Source of the DNA: Actinopolymorpha pittospori
GTDB taxonomy: Bacteria > Actinomycetota > Actinomycetes > Propionibacteriales > Actinopolymorphaceae
Reading direction: 5' to 3'
NCBI RefSeq assembly: GCF_014873875.1
Contig: NZ_JADBEM010000001.1
Coordinates: 1,736,001-1,800,000, forward strand
Length of the DNA: 64,000 bases
Shown: piece by piece, positions 50,673-59,230 of the stretch
Numbering within the stretch: position 1 is the first letter of the stretch
Layout of the letters: the number at the start of each line of letters is the position of its first letter
Notes under the pieces: model-generated
Database searches by the model: none
The model's input: only the letters and a program-made list of their open reading frames with translations
What the model was told of the DNA's origin: nothing
Made by a program: the position numbers and the translations under genes

Positions 50673-53162
50673 CTAGCCCTGTGCCATGTCGACGAAGCGG
50701 GAGTAGTGGCCCTGGAAGGCGACCGTGATGTTGGCGGTCGGACCGTTGCGGTGCTTGGCGACGATGAAGTCGGCCTCACCGGGACGGGTCGACTCGCGCT
50801 CGTAGGCGTCCTCGCGGTGCAGCAGGATGACCATGTCGGCGTCCTGCTCGATGCTGTTGTGGACCGGGATCCCCTCGGCGAGGAAGTTGTGCGTCCCGAG
50901 CACAGTCGCGTCGTAGACCTCCTGCTCACCGAGGCTTTCGACGGAGACAACCGAGTCCCAGAAGACGTCGTTGGTGGCGAGCACGTCGAGTTCGGCACAG
51001 TCCAGGACCGCCGCGACCTTGGCGAGCCGAGTTCGGCTCGGGGCGCGCTTCCACAACGTGGAACCGGAGAACTGTGTCCCCGTCGCCGCGGCGAACTGCC
51101 GATGGCTCAGCTTCGTCTCCTCGAGGACCTCGCGAACGCGGTCCCACACGTCGCGCGGGACCGTGTCGACGTTGGGGTTCGCGGTGATTCCGCGAAGCTC
51201 GGCGAGGATCTCCGCGGCGAGGACACCGCGGACACCGTGAACTCCGACGTCCTCGATGAACCGCACCTGGTTCTCGGCGCTGACCACGTGCACGTGGAAG
51301 GAGTCCCGGTAGCCGGTTTTGTGCACCGTCTCGATCCTGGTGAGGATGTTGAAGCGGAGCAGCAGTCTGGCGACGTCGTCGGCAAGTCGACGACTGGTCG
51401 ACGCGTAGTAGATCCGTACCTGCTCGCGGACGTCGCGATGAACGCAGCCGTCAGTGGCCCACAGATGCCGCAGGAACAGGCCGACCTGCTTCTTGGGCAG
51501 CGAGAACACGCCGGACGGTACGAACTTCTCGTGCGGCGCGGCGTCGGTGACGGCTCGTAGGTCGGCTTCGTCGATGCTCGCGTAACGGATCGGCTGGTGG
51601 CGGACGAACGAACCGTCGCCCAGCAGGTGAGCGAGCATGACGACCTCGTCGTCGTTCCACGGCTTGATCTCAAGCGGCGGCGGGACGTGACGGGCGACGG
51701 CGAGACGGGTGCCGGTCGCCAGCTGACCGAGTGGCTTCCAGCCGTCGTAGGTCAGGAACGGATGGTTGGCCGTCGCGGTGATCTCCCGGCCGGAGGCGAG
51801 CCGAAGGCGGAAGACCTCCTTCACCCCACTGGGGAAGACATGCGTCATGGTGCGCGGCACCAGTTTGAGACGGTCGTCCAGTGACCAGACCGGCACGTCC
51901 CGAGCGTCGGAGGCGAGCAGTTCGCCCAGCGACACCTCGTGCCCGGTGTCGGCCCGCATCAGCCGGGTGTCGGCCGTCAGGCAACCCGACTCGCGAAGGT
52001 CGGAGAGCATGGGGCGCTTGTCGGTGCGCTGCTCGGGTCCACGGTTGAGCTGGGAGAGGGCGACGACGGGGACGCCGAGCTCCTTGGCCAGCAGCTTGAG
52101 GTTACGGGAGAACTCCGCGACCTCGACCTGGCGACTCTCCACCCGCTTGCCGGACGTCATCAGCTGGAGGTAGTCGAGGACGACGAGGCGCAGGTCGTTG
52201 CGCTGGCGGAGCCGGCGGCACTTGGCCCGGATCTCCATCAGGGTCATGTTGGGCGAGTCGTCGATGTAGAGCGGGGCGCTCGACACCTCCCCCATCCGGC
52301 GGGCGAGGCGGGCCCAGTCGTCGTCGCTCATACTGCCCTGCCGCATGTGGTGCAGCGGGACCCGCGCCTCCGCGGACAACAGCCGCATCGTGATCTCCGT
52401 ACGGCTCATCTCCAGCGAGAAGATGACCGAGGCGAGCCCGTGCTTGACCGAGGCGGCTCGCGCGAAGTCGAGGGCCAGGGCGCTCTTGCCGACACCGGGA
52501 CGGGCCGCGACGACGATCAGCTGACCCGGGTGGAGACCGTTGGTGAGCGCGTCGAGGTCGGTGAAACCGGTGGGGACGCCGACCATCTGGCCGCCGCGGG
52601 AGCCGATCGCCTCGATCTCGTCGAGGGCGGACTCCATGATCTCGCCGAGGACGGCGTAGTCCTCGCTGCTGCGCTTCTCGGTGACGCCGTAGATCTCCGC
52701 CTGTGCCCGGTCGACCACGTCGTCGATGTCGCCGTCGCCGGAGTAACCGATCTGGGTGATCTTGGTGCCGGCCTCGACCAGCCGGCGGAGGATGGCCTTC
52801 TCCCGGACGATCGCGGCGTAGTAGCCGGCGTTGGCCGCGGAGGGTACGGAGGCGATCAGGGTGTGGAGGTAGGGGGCGCCGCCGATCCGGCCCAGGTCAC
52901 CCTTGCGCTGGAGTTCGGCCGCTACGGTCACCGCGTCGGCGGGCTCGCCCCGGCCGTAGAGGTCGAGGACCGCTTCGTAGACGGTCTCGTGCGCGGGGCG
53001 GTAGAAGTCGGTGCCGCGGATCTCCTCGATCACGTCGGCGATCGCGTCCTTGGACAACAACATGCTGCCGAGCACGCACTGCTCGGCGGCGAGGTCCTGC
53101 GGCGGCATCCGGTCGGGAGCGCCTTCGACGGAACGCGGGACAGGAAACTCGCTGACACTCAC
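50673..53162 (-). CDS. dnaB: Replicative DNA helicase DnaB with inserted intein
   Basis: 829 aa precursor. Host helicase: N-terminal DnaB domain (PPQDLAAEQCVLGSMLLSKD), RecA core with Walker A RPGVGKSALA, Walker B LRLVVLDYLQLM, QLNRGPEQRTDKRPMLSDLRESG. Residues 394-769 are an intein (376 aa), so the mature helicase is 453 aa, normal size. The hexamer unwinds DNA ahead of the replisome. GTG has GGAGGT 9 nt upstream. Placement next to rplI-rpsR-ssb-rpsF with a MATE gene between is the usual actinobacterial order. Confidence 0.95.
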   Translation of the reverse strand: MSVSEFPVPRSVEGAPDRMPPQDLAAEQCVLGSMLLSKDAIADVIEEIRGTDFYRPAHETVYEAVLDLYGRGEPADAVTVAAELQRKGDLGRIGGAPYLHTLIASVPSAANAGYYAAIVREKAILRRLVEAGTKITQIGYSGDGDIDDVVDRAQAEIYGVTEKRSSEDYAVLGEIMESALDEIEAIGSRGGQMVGVPTGFTDLDALTNGLHPGQLIVVAARPGVGKSALALDFARAASVKHGLASVIFSLEMSRTEITMRLLSAEARVPLHHMRQGSMSDDDWARLARRMGEVSSAPLYIDDSPNMTLMEIRAKCRRLRQRNDLRLVVLDYLQLMTSGKRVESRQVEVAEFSRNLKLLAKELGVPVVALSQLNRGPEQRTDKRPMLSDLRESGCLTADTRLMRADTGHEVSLGELLASDARDVPVWSLDDRLKLVPRTMTHVFPSGVKEVFRLRLASGREITATANHPFLTYDGWKPLGQLATGTRLAVARHVPPPLEIKPWNDDEVVMLAHLLGDGSFVRHQPIRYASIDEADLRAVTDAAPHEKFVPSGVFSLPKKQVGLFLRHLWATDGCVHRDVREQVRIYYASTSRRLADDVARLLLRFNILTRIETVHKTGYRDSFHVHVVSAENQVRFIEDVGVHGVRGVLAAEILAELRGITANPNVDTVPRDVWDRVREVLEETKLSHRQFAAATGTQFSGSTLWKRAPSRTRLAKVAAVLDCAELDVLATNDVFWDSVVSVESLGEQEVYDATVLGTHNFLAEGIPVHNSIEQDADMVILLHREDAYERESTRPGEADFIVAKHRNGPTANITVAFQGHYSRFVDMAQG
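50856..51983 (-). other. DnaB intein with LAGLIDADG homing endonuclease
   Basis: Inserted between SDLRESG and SIEQDADMV. Splicing residues: Cys1 (CLTADTRL), block B TATANHPF, block F VYDATVLGTHNFLA, penultimate His and Asn376 (GIPVHN), +1 Ser. All needed for protein splicing. LAGLIDADG-like helices LAHLLGDGSF and LRHLWATDG carry the acidic residues, so the endonuclease may be active. A helix-turn-helix-like stretch (REVLEETKLSHRQFAAATG) follows. Confidence 0.92.
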
Positions 53163-53664
53163 TGTCGCACTACCTCCGACGTTCCACCCGTGGCGAACAC
53201 CTGTGCGACGTTCTAGCGCAGTGCACCCCCAAGCCGGTTCTCGTTCGGCTCGCTCGCACCCGCGCGCTCGCAGGGTTCGACGTGACAGCCGACCGTACGC
53301 GCTGGGGGGAGGCGACGTGCAAATTTGTCATGCACAGGCCCTGTGCGTAGCCCCCGGAATCCCTGGGGATTCTGTGTGCACAGCCTGGGGATTTCTCTGT
53401 GGAGAACGGCTGGGGACTCCGGCGATCAGGCGCGCCGCCTGCACATTCGGCATCCCCAAGTTGTGGACACCTGTGGATACCAAGAAAGTGCCGGGCAAAT
53501 CGTTGCCCGGGCGTGTCGCCCACGGCGTGCCGAGACCGGTAGTCGGGTCCGTGCTCTGGGTCGGCGTTCGGTGCGCCTCGGTGAGGACGGCATCATGGAG
53601 GGCGCAAGCATAAGGAAGGCCACCCCCAAGCCCCTGACCTCCCGAAGCCGCCGGAAGGACCCCC
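53163..53664. other. dnaB-MATE divergent intergenic region with palindromes and DnaA-box-like sites
   Basis: No gene seen. Contains two perfect palindromes, GCACAGG-C-CCTGTGC (53332-53346) and GAATCCC-TG-GGGATTC (53357-53372). Three TGTGGA sequences follow: TGTGGAGAA (53398), TGTGGACAC (53462-53470) and TGTGGATAC (53472-53480). The last two differ from the DnaA box complement (TGTGGA-C/T-AA) only at the last base and are 10 bp apart. The dnaB promoter should lie in the left part, the MATE promoter in the right. Confidence 0.55.
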
Positions 53665-55140
53665 GTGACCGTCCCTGGTTCCTCCCGACCGACCCCGAGG
53701 GGTAGCGACGACGACTCCGACGGCAACCATCCCGGCCCCGGTGGATCCGGGGCGGCCCCCGCTCCGGGGCCTGGGACTCCGGCGGTGGATGTCACGCGTG
53801 GCTCCGGACTGCGCCGCCGGCTGCGCAGTCCGCACGACCGGGAGATCCTGCGCCTCGCGGTCCCGGCGTTCGGCGCTCTGATCGCCGAACCCGTCTACCT
53901 GCTCGCCGACTCCGCGATCGTCGGTCACCTCGGCACCCCGCAGCTCGGCGCGCTCGGCCTCGCGGGCACGGCGCTGCAGACGCTGGTCGGGCTGTGCATC
54001 TTCCTGGCCTACGCCACCACCGCCTCGGTCGCGCGGCAGGTCGGCGCGGGCGACCGGCGGTCGGCCCTGGCGTTCGGTATCGACGGGCTGTGGCTGGCCC
54101 TCGGGCTCGGCGTCGTCCTCGCGCTGGTCGGGACGCTCGTCGCCCCCGCGGTGGTCGAGGCGTTCGGCCCCTCCGAGGCGGTGCACGAGTACGCCGTCAC
54201 CTACCTGCGGGTCGCGATCCTCGGGATGCCGGCCCTCCTGCTCACCTTCGCGGGCACCGGTGTGCTGCGCGGCCTGCAGGACACCCGCACCCCGCTGTGG
54301 GTCGCGGGTGCGTCCTACGTCGGGAACGTCGTCCTGAACGTCCTGTTCGTCTACGGCTTCGACTGGGGCATCGCGGGGTCGGCGTGGGGGACCGTGCTCG
54401 CCCAGACCGGCGGCGCCGTCGCCCTCGTCGTCGTGGTGGTGCGTGGCGCCCGACGGCACGGCGCCTCGCTGCGCCCGGACCTCTCCGGCATCAGGGCGTC
54501 GATGCACGCGGGGGTCCCGCTGATCATCCGCACCCTCACCCTGCGGGTGGCGCTCCTCGCCACGACCTACGTCGCGACGTCGTCCGGCGACACGGCGCTC
54601 GCCGCGCACCAGGTGGCGTTCACCCTGTGGAACACCCTGTCCATCGCCCTGGACGCGATCGCGATCGCCGGGCAGGCCATCGTCGGCCGGTATCTCGGCG
54701 CCTCCGACGTTCGCGGCACGCGGGCCACGACCCGGCGGATGATCGAGTGGGGCATCGGCGCGGGCGCGCTGTTCGGGCTCGTCATCGTGCTGGCCCGGCC
54801 GCTGTACGTCCCGCTCTTCACCAGCGACACCGAGGTGCAGGCGCTGCTCGCCCAGGTGATCCTGGTGTTCGCGGTGTTCGAGCCGATCGCGGGTGTGGTG
54901 TTCGTCCTCGACGGCGTCCTGATCGGTGCGGGCGACGGGCGCTACCTGGCCTACGCGGGTCTGCTGACGCTGGTGGCGTTCCTACCGCTGGCCTGGCTGG
55001 TCTACGCGACGGACGGCGGGCTGACCGCGCTCTGGTGGGCGTTCGGCGGGTTCATGGTGGCGCGACTCGTGACGCTCGTCGTCCGAGAACGCGGCACGGC
55101 CTGGCTGATCACCGGCGCCCAGTCCGCCGGTCGCTCCTGA
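53665..55140 (+). CDS. MATE-family efflux transporter (DinF-like)
   Basis: 491 aa, twelve membrane segments, beginning after a 50-residue Gly/Pro/Ser-rich tail. Family motifs: ILRLAVPAFGALIAEPVYLL, ADSAIVGHLGTPQLGALGLA, GAGDRRSALAFGIDGLWLAL, VLRGLQDTRTPLWVAGASY. Exports drugs or toxins against Na+ or H+. GTG with GGAAGGA 5 nt upstream. Sits between dnaB and rplI, a conserved place for this gene in actinomycetes. Confidence 0.9.
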   Translation: MTVPGSSRPTPRGSDDDSDGNHPGPGGSGAAPAPGPGTPAVDVTRGSGLRRRLRSPHDREILRLAVPAFGALIAEPVYLLADSAIVGHLGTPQLGALGLAGTALQTLVGLCIFLAYATTASVARQVGAGDRRSALAFGIDGLWLALGLGVVLALVGTLVAPAVVEAFGPSEAVHEYAVTYLRVAILGMPALLLTFAGTGVLRGLQDTRTPLWVAGASYVGNVVLNVLFVYGFDWGIAGSAWGTVLAQTGGAVALVVVVVRGARRHGASLRPDLSGIRASMHAGVPLIIRTLTLRVALLATTYVATSSGDTALAAHQVAFTLWNTLSIALDAIAIAGQAIVGRYLGASDVRGTRATTRRMIEWGIGAGALFGLVIVLARPLYVPLFTSDTEVQALLAQVILVFAVFEPIAGVVFVLDGVLIGAGDGRYLAYAGLLTLVAFLPLAWLVYATDGGLTALWWAFGGFMVARLVTLVVRERGTAWLITGAQSAGRS

Positions 55141-55272
55141 CGACCAGGCCGCGCGACCACCCGACTGTCCCCAGGGGCGACAGATATCCACAATGATCTT
55201 CCACGTGCTGTTGAATGGCTACGAACGTGCACGTGAGAGACCTGCCATGGCTGTGGAAAAGGGCAGCAGAAA

Positions 55273-55298
55273 GGGCGGTCCCGCCTAGGGGACCGCCC
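55273..55298. terminator. 10-bp hairpin, first of two between MATE and rplI
   Basis: GGGCGGTCCC (55273-55282) pairs perfectly with GGGACCGCCC (55289-55298) over a 6-nt loop. It lies between convergent operons, so may stop both. Confidence 0.65.
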
Positions 55299-55330
55299 GA
55301 TCTGTGGAAACACTGAAGCACTGCCGCCGG

Positions 55331-55354
55331 GGTTCGGTCGTACTCGACCGAACC
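55331..55354. terminator. 10-bp hairpin, second of two between MATE and rplI
   Basis: GGTTCGGTCG and CGACCGAACC form a perfect stem with a TACT loop, 32 bp beyond the first hairpin. Tandem terminators would insulate the ribosomal/ssb operon from the exporter. Confidence 0.6.
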
Positions 55355-55448
55355 GCGACGCCGCCGCGCTGAACCAGGGCCGAGCCGTAGCCGTAGCCGT
55401 ACTGGCCGGCCCGGCCCCTGACGATTCAGCGACTCGGCTGTGGAGGAC

Positions 55449-55895
55449 TCAGCTCTCGACGACCTCGAGCGACAGCTTGGCGCTGAGCTCGGGGTGCAGC
55501 CGGATCGACACCTGGTGCGAACCGAGGGTCTTGATCGGCGTACCGATCTCGATGCGGCGCTTGTCGATGTCGGGCCCACCGGACTGCTTGACGGCGGACA
55601 CGATGTCGGTGACCGTCACCGAGCCGAACAGCCGGCCGCTGTCACCAGAACGCGCCAGCAGCTTGACCGACAGCGCCTCGAGCTGCGCCTTGATCTGCTC
55701 GGCGTGCCCGAGGTCACGGACCTCCCGGACCTCGCGTGCCTTACGGATCGAGGCGACCTGCTTCTCGCCGCCCTTGGTCCAGCGCATGCCGAGACCGCGC
55801 GGGATGAGGAAGTTACGGCCGTAGCCGTCCTTGACCTCGACGATGTCGCCGGGGGCGCCCAGACCGGACACCTCCTGCGTGAGGATGAGCTTCAT
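55449..55895 (-). CDS. rplI: 50S ribosomal protein L9
   Basis: 148 aa L9: [40 protein letters not shown] in the N domain, a central helix, and C domain [20 protein letters not shown]. Binds 23S rRNA domain V at the base of the L1 stalk. AGGAGG precedes ATG. Last gene of rpsF-ssb-rpsR-rplI. Confidence 0.97.
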   Translation of the reverse strand: MKLILTQEVSGLGAPGDIVEVKDGYGRNFLIPRGLGMRWTKGGEKQVASIRKAREVREVRDLGHAEQIKAQLEALSVKLLARSGDSGRLFGSVTVTDIVSAVKQSGGPDIDKRRIEIGTPIKTLGSHQVSIRLHPELSAKLSLEVVES

Positions 55896-55913
55896 AGCGT
55901 GACAACCTCCTCG

Positions 55914-56150
55914 TCAGCGCGCGGTGCTGGTGTAGGGCAGCAGGGCGACCTCGCGCGAGTTCTTGATGGCAACCGCGACGTCACGCTGGTGCTGAGTGCA
56001 GTTGCCGGTCACCCGGCGGGCACGGATCTTGCCGCGGTCGGAAATGAACTTCCGCAGCAGCGCCGTGTCCTTGTAGTCGACGTAGGAGATCTTCTCCTTG
56101 CAGAACACGCAAACCTTCTTCTTGGGCTTGCGTACAGGGGGCTTGGCCAT
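55914..56150 (-). CDS. rpsR: 30S ribosomal protein S18
   Basis: 78 aa S18, [40 protein letters not shown]. The CxxC plus later Cys mark the zinc-binding (C+) form; many actinobacteria also hold a Cys-free copy used when zinc is short, not seen here. Forms a heterodimer with S6, encoded upstream. Confidence 0.97.
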   Translation of the reverse strand: MAKPPVRKPKKKVCVFCKEKISYVDYKDTALLRKFISDRGKIRARRVTGNCTQHQRDVAVAIKNSREVALLPYTSTAR

Positions 56151-56228
56151 CGTGGTGCTCCTCCAAGGAAGCCCCGCGTGATGCGGGAATGGTCGCGGAT
56201 GGAAACGAACGGGATGGACGTCGGTGGA

Positions 56229-56759
56229 TCAGAACGGGGGCTCGTCCTGGAAGCCGCCGGACTGCTGTCCGCCACTCCAGGGGTCGCCGCCACCGGACTG
56301 ACCGCCGGACTGCTGGCCGCCCTGTCGGGCGCCACCGCCGCCACCTTGCGGCGTCTGCCACGGGTCGTCACCGCCGAACCCGCCGCCTTGCGAGCGGCTC
56401 GTCCGGGTGACCTTGGCAGTCGCGTTGCGAAGACTGGGCCCCACCTCTTCGACGTCGACCTCGAAGACCGTGCGCCGCTCACCCTCGCGGGTCTCGTACG
56501 AACGGGACTTCAACCGTCCTTGAACCACGACTCGCGTGCCACGGGTCAAGGACTCGGCGACGTTCTCGGCGGCCTGCCGCCACACACTGCAGGTGAGGAA
56601 CAGCGTCTCGCCGTCCTTCCACTCACCGCTCTGCCGGTCGTAGGTGCGCGGCGTGGACGCGAGCCGGAAGTTCGCGACCGCCGCACCGGAGGGGGTGAAG
56701 CGCAGTTCAGGGTCGTCGACCAGATTGCCGACGAGGGTGATGACTGTCTCGCCTGCCAT
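56229..56759 (-). CDS. ssb: Single-stranded DNA-binding protein
   Basis: 176 aa. OB fold in the first about 115 residues ([60 protein letters not shown]), then a Gly/Gln-rich flexible tail and acidic tip DEPPF that docks replication and repair partners. Tetramer on single-stranded DNA. Between rpsF (16 bp) and rpsR, the standard operon order. Confidence 0.97.
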   Translation of the reverse strand: MAGETVITLVGNLVDDPELRFTPSGAAVANFRLASTPRTYDRQSGEWKDGETLFLTCSVWRQAAENVAESLTRGTRVVVQGRLKSRSYETREGERRTVFEVDVEEVGPSLRNATAKVTRTSRSQGGGFGGDDPWQTPQGGGGGARQGGQQSGGQSGGGDPWSGGQQSGGFQDEPPF

Positions 56760-56774
56760 GAACGCCTCCCGGGT

Positions 56775-57065
56775 TCAGCGGGTGTCGGGGCGGATGACCT
56801 TAGTCCGCAGCACCGACTCGTTCAGGGTCAGCTGACGGTCCAGCTCCTGGACGACCGAAGGCTCGCAGGTGAGGTCGATCACGGAGTAGATGCCTTCGGA
56901 CTTCTTGTTGATGTCGTACGCCAACCGGCGCCGGCCCCAGATGTCGACCTTCTCCACACTGCCGCCGCCCTGACGGACGAGGGTGAGGTACTGGTCGAGG
57001 GACGGGCCTACGGTGCGTTCCTCAAGGTCGGCGTCGAGGATGACCATGACTTCGTAACGACGCAT
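56775..57065 (-). CDS. rpsF: 30S ribosomal protein S6
   Basis: 96 aa S6: [60 protein letters not shown]. Start at the second in-frame candidate because AGGAGG would touch the upstream GTG. First gene of the operon; a small hairpin CACGG-tcttt-CCGTG (57098-57112) in its leader could be part of the S6:S18 autoregulatory site, not proven. Confidence 0.95.
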   Translation of the reverse strand: MRRYEVMVILDADLEERTVGPSLDQYLTLVRQGGGSVEKVDIWGRRRLAYDINKKSEGIYSVIDLTCEPSVVQELDRQLTLNESVLRTKVIRPDTR

Positions 57066-57195
57066 GCGGAACTCCACCTCCTCTGGACTCGGGCGGCCAC
57101 GGTCTTTCCGTGACAGGAGGGCTTGCGTCAGGTCCGGGCGATTCGTGCCATGGGGCGCGTTCTTCCAACGAACCAGCGGCTAAGGGTAGCAGGAC

Positions 57196-58227
57196 TCAGG
57201 CGAGTCCCAGGTCTTCGTACAACGCCGCGAGCGTCGCGGGCTGGCGGACCGCCTGGGTGCCGGGATCGACCTGGCCGTTCCAGTAGACCGCGGCGGCCAA
57301 GCCCACCTTCGGGTCGGCGAACGCCACGCACCAGTTTCGCCCGCCGTGTCCGAAACTGTGACCTGACGCATGCGGACCGTAGGAATGCCCGGCGTAGGAC
57401 GATCCGAGCAGGAAGCCCAGACCGCGGTCCACGGTCGCGTCGACGTACTCGTCGTACACCCCGGCCAGCTCGCGCCGGGTCATCGCGGCGACGAGCGCAG
57501 GAGGGCACAGCCGACCGGCGAGGAAGGCGGCGTAGAAGAGGCCGAGATCGCGGATCGGGCCATGACCGCCTCCCGTCGGACGCTCCCAGGTCACCCAGTC
57601 CCGCGTGCCCGAGGTCGGCGATCCCGGAATCACCGCGAGGTCGTCCCGGCGGGCGGCGTACTCCGTCGCGGGCATCCCGATCCACGACTCGCGGATGCCC
57701 GCCGGAGCGAAGACCTCGGACCGGACGAAATCCACGAAACGGCGTCCCGAGAGCCGGGCGACCAGCGCCGCGACGATCCACATCGCGACCGAGTTGTACG
57801 CGCAGCGCCGGCCAGGCTCCCATCCCTCGCGCAGGGGCGCGGCGCAGATGTCGGCGATCACCTGCTCGGGCGGGGCCACGCCGGTGATCGTGCTGGTGAG
57901 GCCCGCGGTGTGGGTGAGCAGGTGGCGGACCGTCACCGCCTCCTTGCCGGCCGTCCCGAACTCCGGCAGATGGAAGCACACGGGGTCGTCCAACCCGAGC
58001 GATCCGCGGTCGACCAGGAGCATGAGGGCCGTGCACGTGACCGGCTTGGTGGCCGAGGCCCACTCGACGATCGTCGCGGGGCTCATGGGACGGCCCGGAC
58101 GGGCCTGGCCGGTCGCGAGGCCGACCACCTCCTCACCGTCCACCCAGGCGTGGACCTGGGCGCCGGTGTGCCAGCCCAGTCGCTGGCCGCGCCGCAGTTC
58201 GGCGAGTGTCCGCTCCGCGTCGATCAT
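57196..58227 (-). CDS. Beta-lactamase-fold serine hydrolase (class C type)
   Basis: 343 aa. Ser58-x-x-Lys61 in [12 protein letters not shown] in [11 protein letters not shown], and HGG in [13 protein letters not shown]: the three catalytic motifs of class C beta-lactamase/DD-peptidase relatives. No signal peptide, so probably an esterase or peptidase in the cytoplasm rather than a resistance beta-lactamase. Start at the ATG with GGAGGGG 8 nt upstream. Ends 130 bp upstream of the rpsF start on the same strand. Confidence 0.87.
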   Translation of the reverse strand: MIDAERTLAELRRGQRLGWHTGAQVHAWVDGEEVVGLATGQARPGRPMSPATIVEWASATKPVTCTALMLLVDRGSLGLDDPVCFHLPEFGTAGKEAVTVRHLLTHTAGLTSTITGVAPPEQVIADICAAPLREGWEPGRRCAYNSVAMWIVAALVARLSGRRFVDFVRSEVFAPAGIRESWIGMPATEYAARRDDLAVIPGSPTSGTRDWVTWERPTGGGHGPIRDLGLFYAAFLAGRLCPPALVAAMTRRELAGVYDEYVDATVDRGLGFLLGSSYAGHSYGPHASGHSFGHGGRNWCVAFADPKVGLAAAVYWNGQVDPGTQAVRQPATLAALYEDLGLA

Positions 58228-58324
58228 GCGCATCCCCTCCACTCTCCGGGTGGCCGCAGCCTCCACGCGCCGTACCCGCGGGTCCCGACCGAAGGTGTCG
58301 GTGTGTCCTCATAAGGTGCGGTGC

Positions 58325-59125
58325 ATGACCAGCTTGCCGCTCGGAGCCCACGTCGACCAGGAAGATCCGATCGCCGAGGCGCGTGCGCGCTCCGCCGACC
58401 TCGCACAGTTCTTCCTCGGCGACCCGCAGGGATGGAAGGGCCCGGTCGTCGCCTACGAAGGTGGCGGCGCCGCCCTGACCGCCGCGGCGAGCGAGGCGGG
58501 GATCGGCCTGTACGTCCACGCCCCCTACGTCATCAACGTCGCGACCACCAACAACCGCATCCGCATACCGTCCCGCAAGCTGCTGCAGCAGACGGTCACC
58601 GCGGCCGCCGAGATCGGCGCGCTCGGGGTGATCGTGCACGGCGGTCACGTGCTCAAGGACGCCGACCTAGACACGGGGTTCGACAACTGGCGCAAGGCCA
58701 TCGACCAGCTCGACATGGCCTGCCCCGTCCTGATCGAGAACACCGCCGGCGGCGACAACGCGATGGCCCGCCACCTCGACCGGATCGAGCGGCTGTGGGC
58801 GGCCATCGGCGACGCCGAGGGCGGCGACACGGTCGGGTTCTGCCTCGACACCTGCCACTTCCACGCCGGCGGTGAGGAGCTGTCCAGCGTGGTCGACCGG
58901 GTGAAGGCGATCACCGGCCGGATCGACCTGGTGCACGCCAACGACTCCCAGGACGGGTTCGACTCCGGCCGCGACCGGCACGCCAACCTCGGCCAGGGCC
59001 AGATCAGCGGAGACGACCTGGCCGCGGTGGTCCGGTCGGCGGGCGCACCGGCGATCGTGGAGACGCCGGGAGGCTCCGACGGCCAGGGTGCCGACGTCGC
59101 CTGGCTGCGTCAGCGACTCGCCTAG
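58325..59125 (+). CDS. nfo: Deoxyribonuclease IV / AP endonuclease family 2
   Basis: 266 aa TIM barrel: [96 protein letters not shown] and LGQGQI. The His, Glu and Asp ligands of the three-zinc site are in place. Cuts DNA 5' of abasic sites. The ATG follows TAAGGT by 7 bp; that sequence is either a weak ribosome site or a -10 of a leaderless mRNA. Confidence 0.88.
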   Translation: MTSLPLGAHVDQEDPIAEARARSADLAQFFLGDPQGWKGPVVAYEGGGAALTAAASEAGIGLYVHAPYVINVATTNNRIRIPSRKLLQQTVTAAAEIGALGVIVHGGHVLKDADLDTGFDNWRKAIDQLDMACPVLIENTAGGDNAMARHLDRIERLWAAIGDAEGGDTVGFCLDTCHFHAGGEELSSVVDRVKAITGRIDLVHANDSQDGFDSGRDRHANLGQGQISGDDLAAVVRSAGAPAIVETPGGSDGQGADVAWLRQRLA

Positions 59126-59217
59126 GCCGCCCCTGAGGCCGGGCCGGGGCACCCCGGGGCGGAATCCGTCCTCGCGGGAAGCGCGCCGGGCCGCCCGCGC
59201 CCGGGGGCGGAGAACGG

Positions 59218-59223
59218 TAGCCT
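59218..59223 (+). promoter_or_regulatory. -10 element TAGCCT for the FemX-like gene
   Basis: TAGCCT ends 7 bp before GTG 59231 in the context CGGTAGCCT-N5-GCGTG, which is repeated almost exactly before the tyrS leader at 61446. No ribosome site is present. Confidence 0.45.
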
Positions 59224-59230
59224 CGCCTGC

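Larger units (their letters stand above)
55141..55448. other. MATE-rplI convergent gap with two hairpins and TCCACA-type sites
   Basis: No gene seen in 308 bp. It holds the two terminator hairpins annotated separately, an AGCCGT triplet run near 55384, and further DnaA-box-like sites: ATATCCACA (55183-55191), TGTGGAAAA (55251), TGTGGAAAC (55303) and TGTGGAGGA (55439). Confidence 0.5.

Noticed and set aside
53163..53664. Chromosome origin (oriC)
   Set aside because: dnaA, dnaN and rpmH are absent and the boxes are imperfect; only a site cluster is claimed.
57196..58227. Secreted class C beta-lactamase giving resistance
   Set aside because: The motifs are those of the fold, but there is no signal peptide, so a periplasmic or secreted role is not supported.
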